Positions 47,385 to 57,481 of a DNA stretch of 64,000 nucleotides are shown here, piece after piece. Made by a program: the position numbers and the translations under genes. Every line of letters begins with the position of its first letter. The stretch's first letter is position 1. The notes below the pieces were generated by a model. The model ran no database searches. It was not told the DNA's origin and saw nothing but the letters and a program-made list of their open reading frames with translations. Source of the DNA: Acidobacteriota bacterium (GTDB lineage Bacteria; Acidobacteriota; Thermoanaerobaculia; Gp7-AA8); the NCBI GenBank assembly GCA_003223645.1, contig QHVT01000012.1:1-64000 (forward strand), read 5' to 3'.

Positions 47385-48227
47385 ATGGCGAACTGGAGCG
47401 GATGGCATCTCGTCGAAGGCGGCGGCGTCACGGACAACGCGTCGAGCGCGGTCGTCTACAACGGCTCCCTGTACCTCTTCGCGAAAGCAGCGAACGCGAA
47501 GATCTACATGAATAAAGGCAACGGCGCCGGTGGGGGATGGGGAACGTGGAGCGAAGTTCCCGGCGGCGGCTACACGAACGCCGCGCCCGCGGCGGCGACG
47601 CAGGGCGGCAACCTCTATCTCTTCGCGCCGGGCATCAAAGACCACGCCGTCTACGTCACCAAATTCAACGGCAGGACGTGGAGCGGATGGACGCAGGTGC
47701 CCGGCGGCGGACTGACCGACGTCGCGCTTGCGGCGGCGACGCACAAAGGCGATTTGTATTTGTTCGGCAAAGGACTCGGCGACAAAAAGGTCTACGTCGA
47801 CAAATTCAACGGCAACGCCTGGACAGGTTGGACTGAAGTTCCCGGCGGCGGCTACACCGACGCAGCGATGGCCGCGACGTCCGCGGGCGGGAAGTTGTAC
47901 GTGTTCGCGCGCGGCATCAAAGACCGCGGCGTCTACGCGAACGCGTTGACGAACACGTGGAGCGGCTGGACGCGGCTCGGCACCGGCACGACGAAGCTCG
48001 GACTCGGCGCGACGACGAGCGGCAACAGCGCGTGGGTGATCGCCGTCGACGACGCCGCGAATCACGTCTGGACGTCGGGATCGACCGGCGGTCCGTTCAG
48101 CGCGTGGGCGGAAATTCCCGGCGGCGGCGTCACCGACGCGCCGGTCGGCGCGGTCACGAGCGGCGGAAAAATCTCGCTCTTCGCGAAGACGAAAGACGGG
48201 AAGCTCTGGATCAACACGTACCAGTGA
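47385..48227 (+). CDS. PLL/tectonin-like beta-propeller repeat protein (putative lectin)
   Basis: Six repeats of about 47 aa: W(S/T)GWxxVPGGGxTDAAxAAxxxxGxLYLF. Confidence 0.75.
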   Translation: MANWSGWHLVEGGGVTDNASSAVVYNGSLYLFAKAANAKIYMNKGNGAGGGWGTWSEVPGGGYTNAAPAAATQGGNLYLFAPGIKDHAVYVTKFNGRTWSGWTQVPGGGLTDVALAAATHKGDLYLFGKGLGDKKVYVDKFNGNAWTGWTEVPGGGYTDAAMAATSAGGKLYVFARGIKDRGVYANALTNTWSGWTRLGTGTTKLGLGATTSGNSAWVIAVDDAANHVWTSGSTGGPFSAWAEIPGGGVTDAPVGAVTSGGKISLFAKTKDGKLWINTYQ

Positions 48228-48240
48228 CGGCCCGACCCTT

Positions 48241-48338
48241 TGTGGCGACCGCTGCCCTCAGCGGTCGCGGCGGCGCTACGAGCCGCTGGCGCCGCCGTGA
48301 GGCGGCGCTATGACCGCTGGGGGCAGCGGTCACCACAA
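48241..48338. repeat. Palindrome of GACCGCTGCCCTCAGCGG family, copy 1
   Basis: TGTGGCGACCGCTGCCCTCAGCGGTCG...CGACCGCTGGGGGCAGCGGTCACCACA-type inverted repeat. Confidence 0.85.
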
Positions 48339-48340
48339 AC

Positions 48341-50653
48341 TCAGACGCGCGGCGTCAATCCGTAGCGCTGCGCGAGCGCGACGAAGCGCGGATCATTGCG
48401 CAGCGGGTCGTAACGCGGCTCGGTCGGGAGGAACCACAACAGCGCGTTGCGCTCCTCCAGCGCCGCCTCGAGTGCGACCAGCGCTTCATTGAATTGCTGC
48501 ATGCCGAGGCGCGCCATGAAAAATGCGTACGGCGAGACGTAACGCTGCCGCGCGTTTTCTTTCAACTGCTCGACGAGCGCCTCGGCCTCCGCAATGCGTC
48601 CGGCTTTTCCGTAGCAATGCGCGAGCGCTGCGATGTAGATCGACACCGGACCGGCGCTCTCGATGAGCAGGTTGAACTGCGCGATCGCGGCGTCGAACTC
48701 ACCGCGCTGTTCGTACGAAAGCGCGAGGTAGTAATTCGCCGCGGTGACGGACGTCTCGCTGTCGATGATCGCGCGATAGCACGCCACCGCTTCGTCGAAA
48801 TGCCGGCCGATGTGCAGCGTGATGCCGACGGCGACGCTGATGATCGGCGAGAGCGGATCGAGTGTCTGCGCGAGTTGAATGAGCTCGAGTCCGCGCACGG
48901 TTTTTCCCGCGCCGCTGTACAGGAGACCAAGCCAGTGCGGCGCCCACGGATAGTTCGGATTGAGCTGCATCGCTTCTTCGAGCTCGCGATGCGCGGTCTC
49001 CCAGTCCCATTCGATCAGACCCGCGGCGCATCCGAGGGCGGCGTGCGGCTCGGCGAGCGCCGGATCGAGCTCGATCGCCTGACGCGCCGACGCTTTGACG
49101 CGCGGAAGAATGTCGCGTCCCGGCAGCGCCTGCATCGTCGCCAGCATCACGTAGGAGTCGGCGACTCCCGCGAATGCCTGCGCGAACGCAGGATCGAGGT
49201 CGACGGCCTGCTGAAAAAACGCGAGCGCCTGCTTCAGCGCGGCCGGATGACGCTTGACCCACTGAAAGCGGCCTTTGAGAAAAAGATGCTGCGCCTCCGG
49301 ATCGACGGGGCGCTTCTTCTTCATGATTTTGCGCGGCGCGGACGACAGCGTGCTGGAGGTGCGAATGTGCTGCACCATGTCGGCGGCGATGTTGTCGGCG
49401 AGCGCCGTCACGTCGCCGGCGGAGCGATGGAACTGCGAATGCCACAGACGGTTGCCATCGCGCGTGCCGAGGAGCTCGACGTCGACGTACAACTCGTCCG
49501 CGCCGGCACGCGCGCGCAGCACGCCGATCGCGGCGACGTTCAACTCGCGTCCGACCTGCTTCGCGTCGAGCGTGCTCTCGTTCCAGCGCTCGGTTGAGGC
49601 GGGCGCGACGACGCGCAGCTTGCGCACGTGCGCGAGCGCGCCGGCCACGCTCTCGGCGAGTCCGTAGACGAGGTACTCCATCTCCGGATCCGTCTCCTCG
49701 CCCGCGAACGCGAGGATCGCGATCGAGCCGATCTTTCCCTGCGGACGCGCGGCGGGAGGCGCAGCCGGCAATGCCTGCGTCGCTTCGACTTCGGCGGGCA
49801 CGCGCGTGCGGCGCGAGCGCGACGGCTGCCGATCCATCAGGTTGTGCAGCTCTTCGAGCATCACCGCGGCGGTCGGGAATCGCTTCGACGGCTCTTTCGC
49901 GAGCGCGCGTTTGAGGATCGGCATCAGCCGCGCGTACTGCTCGTCTTCGATCGCCGGCAGCTCGTCGAAGAGAATCGCGGTGATCGTCGCGACCGCGTTC
50001 TCGCGATCGAACGGACGATGTCCGGTCGCCATCTCGTACAGCACGATGCCGAGGCTGAAGATGTCGCTGCGGCCATCGATCGGAACGCCGCGCAGTTGTT
50101 CGGGCGACATGTAGGGCGCCGTGCCCGTCACCGTTCCCGGCGTCGACATCAGCATCTCCGTCGACGCCTCGGACAACTGCTCGAGCTTCGCCAGTCCGAA
50201 GTCGAGCACTTTGACCTGCCCGCGCGGCGTGATCATGATGTTGAGCGTTTTGATGTCGCGATGAATGATCCCGCGGCTGTGCGCCTCGTCGAGCGCCGCG
50301 GCGATCTGCGACGCGACGTCGATGCATTCCTGCAGCGAGAAGCGTTGATGCTCGAGACGCTCGTACAACGTCTCGCCCTCGACGTACTGCATCACGATGT
50401 ACGGCCGCCCCTCGTACTCGCCGACCTCGTGGATCGTGCAGACGTTGGGATGGTCCATCGCCGCGACCGCGCGCGCCTCGCGCAGCATCCGCTTCTTCGC
50501 TTCAGCATCACGGAGAAAGCTTTCCGGCAGCATCTTGATCGCGACGCGTCGGCCGAGCTTGGAATCGTCGGCGAGATAAACCTCGCCCATTCCGCCCTCC
50601 CCGATGAGCGAAGCGATTCGATAGTGAGCGATGGACTGCGGTGCCGAAGTCAC
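48341..50653 (-). CDS. Serine/threonine protein kinase with C-terminal TPR repeats
   Basis: IGEGGMGEVYLADDSKLGRRVAIKML, GIIHRDIKTLNIMI, KVLDFGLAKL. Confidence 0.96.
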   Translation of the reverse strand: MTSAPQSIAHYRIASLIGEGGMGEVYLADDSKLGRRVAIKMLPESFLRDAEAKKRMLREARAVAAMDHPNVCTIHEVGEYEGRPYIVMQYVEGETLYERLEHQRFSLQECIDVASQIAAALDEAHSRGIIHRDIKTLNIMITPRGQVKVLDFGLAKLEQLSEASTEMLMSTPGTVTGTAPYMSPEQLRGVPIDGRSDIFSLGIVLYEMATGHRPFDRENAVATITAILFDELPAIEDEQYARLMPILKRALAKEPSKRFPTAAVMLEELHNLMDRQPSRSRRTRVPAEVEATQALPAAPPAARPQGKIGSIAILAFAGEETDPEMEYLVYGLAESVAGALAHVRKLRVVAPASTERWNESTLDAKQVGRELNVAAIGVLRARAGADELYVDVELLGTRDGNRLWHSQFHRSAGDVTALADNIAADMVQHIRTSSTLSSAPRKIMKKKRPVDPEAQHLFLKGRFQWVKRHPAALKQALAFFQQAVDLDPAFAQAFAGVADSYVMLATMQALPGRDILPRVKASARQAIELDPALAEPHAALGCAAGLIEWDWETAHRELEEAMQLNPNYPWAPHWLGLLYSGAGKTVRGLELIQLAQTLDPLSPIISVAVGITLHIGRHFDEAVACYRAIIDSETSVTAANYYLALSYEQRGEFDAAIAQFNLLIESAGPVSIYIAALAHCYGKAGRIAEAEALVEQLKENARQRYVSPYAFFMARLGMQQFNEALVALEAALEERNALLWFLPTEPRYDPLRNDPRFVALAQRYGLTPRV

Positions 50654-50718
50654 GGTGCGGGCGACATCATGACAAAACGAGGGACGATCGGGGAGGGGGA
50701 GTTAGACTGATAGTTGAG

Positions 50719-50934
50719 ATGGTGACCATTAGCGATGCGAGGACTCGACTCTCGGAACTCGTTCTTCGAGTTGAAAGGGGAGAGGAGATTGTGATCACGC
50801 GTCGGGGCCGCCCCGTCGCTCGCCTCGTTTCCTTCCGCGAGAATTCCATCAAACGGAAGCCGGGACGAATGCGTGGAAGGATTCGCATGCGGCGACACTT
50901 TGACGAGCCGCTCTTCACACTATTTTCGATGTGA
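50719..50934 (+). CDS. Phd/YefM-type antitoxin (no adjacent toxin seen)
   Basis: MVTISDARTRLSELVLRVERGEEIVITRRGRPVARLV. Confidence 0.88.
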   Translation: MVTISDARTRLSELVLRVERGEEIVITRRGRPVARLVSFRENSIKRKPGRMRGRIRMRRHFDEPLFTLFSM

Positions 50935-51027
50935 GGACGGCGTTAAGGACACCAGCACGAAGTTTTTAGTTGCCGTCATCTAGAAGCAGAGGTACTGCGC
51001 GATGCAGAATCTCGAATCGAATGACCG

Positions 51028-51156
51028 CCCCTCACCCGGCGCTTCGCGCCACCCTCTCCCCGCAAGCGGGGCGAGGGGCAACAAACACGAACATCGAGAT
51101 TTGTGGCCCTTCGCCCCGCTTGCGGGGAGAAGGTGCCCGAGGGCGGATGAGGGGCT
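51028..51156. repeat. Intergenic palindrome CCCCTCACCCGGC...GCCGAGGGCGGATGAGGGG
   Basis: Inverted repeat including CTCCCCGCAAGCGGGGCGAGGGG / CCTTCGCCCCGCTTGCGGGGAG. Confidence 0.85.
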
Positions 51157-51234
51157 GTCATTAGCGGCGAAGGATCTCAAATACAACGCTCGTTTGAGAC
51201 CTCTTCGCCTCTTCGCGACTCAAAATGACGGCTG

Positions 51235-51528
51235 TCAATAAACCAACCTCAACTCGTCCCGCTCCCCATCCACCACCACCCGCCCCTCGTACTCGCCGAC
51301 CTCGTGGATCGTGCAGACGTTCGGATGGTCCATCGCCGCGACCGCGCGCGCCTCGCGCAGCATCCGCTTCTTCGCTTCAGCATCGCGGAGAAAGCTCTCC
51401 GGCAGCATCTTGATCGCGACGCGCCGGCCGAGCTTGGAGTCGTCGGCGAGATAAACCTCGCCCATCCCGCCCTCCCCGAGGAGCGAAGCGATCCGATAGT
51501 GAGCGATGGACTGCGGTGCCGAAGTCAC
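51235..51528 (-). pseudogene. Chimeric gene fragment: 5' part of the 48.3-50.7 kb kinase fused to the clpA 3' tail
   Basis: First about 81 aa near-identical to the kinase N-terminus (MTSAPQSIAHYRIASLLGEGG...HEVGEYEGR), last residues RVVVDGERDELRLVY match ClpA end RVVVDGEGDELKLVY. Confidence 0.92.
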
Positions 51529-51629
51529 GGTGCGGGCGACATCATGACAAAACGAGGGCCGATCGGGGAGGGGGTGGGGGCAGGACGCTCATTTTGACAC
51601 CTTGATGCGTCCTACTTACACTTTGATGC

Positions 51630-51866
51630 GTGACACGCACGACGCTTGCGATCGACGATGAAGTACTCAGGCGCATGAAAGAGAAAGCGGCGCGTGAGGG
51701 CAGAACGCTCCAGGATACGGCGAACGAGCTGCTTAAACAGGCGCTGATGATGCAGCGTCCTCGAAAGAGAAAAAAATTGACGCTTCGGGGATGGAAAGCG
51801 GCCTTGCGATCGGGTGTCGATCTGCTGGACCGCGACAAATTGTTCGATTTGATGAACGGACGTTGA
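51630..51866 (+). CDS. vapB: VapB-like ribbon-helix-helix antitoxin, GTG start
   Basis: MTRTTLAIDDEVLRRMKEKAAREGRTLQDTANELLKQAL. Confidence 0.85.
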   Translation: MTRTTLAIDDEVLRRMKEKAAREGRTLQDTANELLKQALMMQRPRKRKKLTLRGWKAALRSGVDLLDRDKLFDLMNGR

Positions 51867-51869
51867 GTT

Positions 51870-52291
51870 TTGCGGGCCGTCGATACGAACGTTCTGGTCT
51901 ACGCCGAGATCATCTCGTCGCCGCATCACCGCATTGCACGATCACTGCTCGCGGAGCTGGTCGAGGGGGTGGTCCCGTGGGCAATTCCATGGCCATGCAT
52001 CTATGAATTTCTTCGCGTGATCACTCACCCGCGCGTGTTTTCACCACCGGTTCCACTGGCCGTCGCTCTTCACGACCTCGATGAGATCCTGACATCGCCG
52101 ACCCTCATGCTGCTTTCGGAGACGGACAGACATTCCGAGGTGATGAAGACGGTTGTTTCCAGTTCAGGAGTAACCGGGAACCTGCTTCACGACGCCCATA
52201 TCGCAGCTCTCTGCATCGAGCACGGAATTAGCGAATTGGTGACGGGTGATCGTGACTTCAGTCGCTTTCCGATTCGCGTCGTGAATCCGTT

Positions 52292-52298
<7 letters not shown>
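51870..52298 (+). CDS. vapC: VapC-like PIN toxin, TTG start
   Basis: RAVDTNVLVYAE, WPCIYEFLRVITHPRVF, LLHDAHIAALCIEHGISELVTGDRDFSRF. Confidence 0.92.
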
Positions 52299-54529
<2,231 letters not shown>

Positions 54530-54551
54530 GACGTTTTGGGTAAAAGGTAAA

Positions 54552-54700
54552 GGGTAAAAGGTAAAAGTGCTCCGCCGAGTGGCGCGATCATCGTCGAAGG
54601 CTCTGCTACTTTCACCTTTAGCCTGGTAAGGGTAAAAGGTAAAAGTGCTCCGCCGAGTGGCGCGATCGTCGTCGAAGGCTCTGCTACTTTCACCCTTTGC
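54552..54700. repeat. Tandem direct repeat, period about 78 bp, with GGTAAAR heptamers between clpS and clpA
   Basis: GGGTAAAAGGTAAAAGTGCTCCGCCGAGTGGCGCGATC(A/G)TCGTCGAAGGCTCTGCTACTTTCACC occurs twice (54552 and 54630). Confidence 0.92.
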
Positions 54701-54709
54701 CTTTCACCT

Positions 54710-55024
54710 TTATGCTTTCTCCATCGTAACCAACAACGGGTATTCCTGCTCCCGCGCGAGACTCGTCGTCCGTTCGACTTTCGTCTCCGCGATCTCGTAC
54801 GTGTAAATGCCGGCGACGCCGACGCCGCGCAGGTGGACGTTCAGCATCACCTGGAGCGCCTGCTCCGGCGGCATGTTGAAGACCGACTCAAGGACCCAGA
54901 CGACGAACTCCATGGTGGTGTAGTCGTCGTTGTGGAGAAGGACTTTGAAGAGCGGCGGCTCTTCGACCTTCTCCCGGCTCTCCGCGACCGCGGCCTCTTC
55001 GAACTGCGCGTCGGGCGGCAGCAT
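54710..55024 (-). CDS. clpS: ATP-dependent Clp protease adaptor ClpS
   Basis: LFKVLLHNDDYTTMEFVVWVLESVFNMPPEQALQVMLNVHLRGVGVAGIYTYEIAETK. Confidence 0.97.
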   Translation of the reverse strand: MLPPDAQFEEAAVAESREKVEEPPLFKVLLHNDDYTTMEFVVWVLESVFNMPPEQALQVMLNVHLRGVGVAGIYTYEIAETKVERTTSLAREQEYPLLVTMEKA

Positions 55025-55063
55025 CGTTCGTGTCGTAACGCAAAAGACGCGCTCGAAAATGCC

Positions 55064-56719
55064 TTACGGAAATCGCGACAGCACGTGCTGCGTCATCGCC
55101 TTGGCCAGCTCGTGCTCGCCCATGAACACCGCGCCGGCGTTTTCCTCGCGCAGCAGCATCGCCTCCTCGTCGCTGTGCGTCCGCAGCACGATCTCGATCC
55201 GCGGATTCAGCTTGCGCGCGACGTCGATCATCTTCCGGATGCCGACCGGGTCGGGCGTCGCGATCACGAGCATCGCCGCGCGCGCGACGTGCGCCTGGAT
55301 GAGCACCGCCGCGTCGCGCGCGTCGCCGGACACGGCGTGGATGCCTTCTTCGCGCAGCGACTCGACCAGCTCGCGATTCTGTTCGGCGACGGTGTACGCG
55401 ACGTTGCGCTCGCGCAGCGCGTCGGCGATGCGGCGGCCGACGCGGCCGTAACCGACGATCGCGACGTGTCCCGTCAGCTGCGCGGCGTCGACGGTCGACG
55501 GCAACTCGGCGAGCGGATCGCTGCGCCGCGCGCGAATCCATCGCTGCGCGGGTGCGACTGCAGCGAACACGACGGGATTCAGCGCGATCGACAGAATCGC
55601 CGCCGCAAGAATCAGACTCTGCCCCTCCTCGGAGAGCAGCCGGTACGTCACGCCGATGCGCGCGAGGATGAACGAGAACTCGCCGATCTGCGCGAGGCCC
55701 GCGGCGACGGTGAGCGCGGTGTTCAGCGGATAGCGGAACAAGAGCACGAGGACGAACGCCGCGAGCGTGTTGCCGATCATGACGATGCCGAGGATCGCGA
55801 GGAGCGCGAGCGGCGCGCGCACGACGATCGACGGATCGAAGAGCATTCCGACGGAGACAAAGAAGAGGACGGCGAACGCGTCGCGCAGCGGCAGCGATTC
55901 GTCCGCGGCGCGATGGCTGAGCGTCGACTCGCGCATCATCATCCCGGCGAAAAACGCGCCGAGGGCGAACGAGACGCCGAACAATTCCGCGGCGCCGTAT
56001 GCGACGCCGACGGCGGCGGCGATCACGCACAGCGTGAACAACTCGCGCGAGCCGGTCTTCGCGACGCCCCAGAGAATGCGCGGGAAGAGTCGCTTGCCGA
56101 CGATGAGCATCAGCGCGACGAATGCGCCGGCTTTCGCGAAGGTGATGACGAGGGTCACACCGAGACTCGCGCTGCTGCCGTGCGCGGCTCCGCCTAACGC
56201 GGGCGCGAGCGGCGGGAGCAGGACGAGCACGATGACCATGACGAGGTCCTGCACGATCAGCCAGCCGACGGCGATCCGGCCGTTGAAGGTCTCGAGCGCG
56301 CCGCGCGCTTCGAGCGCTTTCAACAACACGACGGTGCTTGCGACCGAGAGAGCAAGACCGAGAACGAGTCCCGCGCCGAACGACCATCCCCACAACATCG
56401 CGGTCGCGGTGCCGATCGCGGTCGACACGAGAATTTGCACGACCGCGCCCGGCAGCGCGATGCCGCGCACCGCCTTCAGATCGTCGAGCGAGAAATGCAG
56501 CCCGACGCCAAACATCAGCAGCATCACGCCGATCTCCGCGAGCTGTCCCGCGAGCGCGACGTCGCCCACGAACCCGCGCGTGTACGGACCGATCGCGATT
56601 CCGGCGACGAGATACCCGACGAGCGGCGGCAGCTTCAGCCGCACGGCGAGGAAGCCGAAGATCATCGCCAGGCCGAAACCGGCGGCGGTCGTGCTGATGA
56701 GCGTCGCCTCGTGCTCCAT
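55064..56719 (-). CDS. CPA2-type cation:proton antiporter with TrkA-N domain (KefB/YbaL-like)
   Basis: LPPLVGYLVAGIAIGP, VAIVGYGRVGRRIADALRE. Confidence 0.94.
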   Translation of the reverse strand: MEHEATLISTTAAGFGLAMIFGFLAVRLKLPPLVGYLVAGIAIGPYTRGFVGDVALAGQLAEIGVMLLMFGVGLHFSLDDLKAVRGIALPGAVVQILVSTAIGTATAMLWGWSFGAGLVLGLALSVASTVVLLKALEARGALETFNGRIAVGWLIVQDLVMVIVLVLLPPLAPALGGAAHGSSASLGVTLVITFAKAGAFVALMLIVGKRLFPRILWGVAKTGSRELFTLCVIAAAVGVAYGAAELFGVSFALGAFFAGMMMRESTLSHRAADESLPLRDAFAVLFFVSVGMLFDPSIVVRAPLALLAILGIVMIGNTLAAFVLVLLFRYPLNTALTVAAGLAQIGEFSFILARIGVTYRLLSEEGQSLILAAAILSIALNPVVFAAVAPAQRWIRARRSDPLAELPSTVDAAQLTGHVAIVGYGRVGRRIADALRERNVAYTVAEQNRELVESLREEGIHAVSGDARDAAVLIQAHVARAAMLVIATPDPVGIRKMIDVARKLNPRIEIVLRTHSDEEAMLLREENAGAVFMGEHELAKAMTQHVLSRFP

Positions 56720-56765
56720 CGGCGGATTCTAAATCCGTCGCGTGCGGCGCTCCGTAGATTCAGGC

Positions 56766-57160
56766 ATGGACAACGTGACGAAGATTCGAGAGATGTATGC
56801 CGCGTTCTGCGCGGCGATATGCCGACCGTGCTGGCGAACCTGGCCGAGGACGCGACGTGGGGAACGGAAACGCAGATCACCGAGGTGCCGTGGTATCCGG
56901 TGCGAAGCGGACGCGAAGGCATCGCCGAATACTTCGCGACGATGATGCGCGAGGTCGAGTTCGAGAAATTCGATCCGACGCTGTTCGTCGGCGAGGGCGA
57001 CGAAGTGGTCGTCTGCACCGACATCACGTATCGCCTGCGAAAGAACGGCAAGGTCGTACCGACCGGATCGCTCCATCGCATCCAGATGCGCGACGGTTTG
57101 CTCGTCAAGTTCCGTGCGTTCGAGGATACAGCGAGCGTGCGGGATGCCTGGGTGAGCTAG
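56766..57160 (+). pseudogene. SnoaL/NTF2-like protein with apparent single-base frameshift near 56812
   Basis: MDNVTKIREMYAAFCA in one frame continues as GDMPTVLANLAEDATWGTE... in another; one base missing in TGCGCGG^CGATATG. Confidence 0.7.
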
Positions 57161-57169
57161 CGATGACGT

Positions 57170-57260
57170 TGTGGGTGCCGCTGCCCTCAGCGGCACCGCC
57201 GGCTTTGCCGGCCCGGCGGCGCTTTAGCGCCGCGCGACCGCTGAGGGCAGCGGCGCCATA
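57170..57260. repeat. Palindrome of CCGCTGCCCTCAGCGG family, copy 2
   Basis: GTGCCGCTGCCCTCAGCGGCACCG...CGACCGCTGAGGGCAGCGGCGCC. Confidence 0.85.
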
Positions 57261-57312
57261 AGGGACCTGGCTCGAGAATGACGATGCCGACACGCTGGCC
57301 ACTCGCGACGCG

Positions 57313-57391
57313 CTGTGGAGCGGCGGCCGCCCTCGGCCGCCGGAATCTCGTGTCCCGGAACGTTACGGTTCCGGCGGCCAAGGCGGCCGCC
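57313..57391. repeat. Palindrome of GTGGAGCGGCGGCC family, copy 3
   Basis: CTGTGGAGCGGCGGCCGCCCTCGGCCGCCGGAA...TTCCGGCGGCCAAGGCGGCCGCCAG. Confidence 0.85.
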
Positions 57392-57481
57392 AGAAAATGA
57401 GCGCGCACTATTGGAGAGGTGTCCTCCGCTTTTTAGTTCCTGACTGGAACGCGCTACCCTAATCTCGGGTAATCGTTCGCA

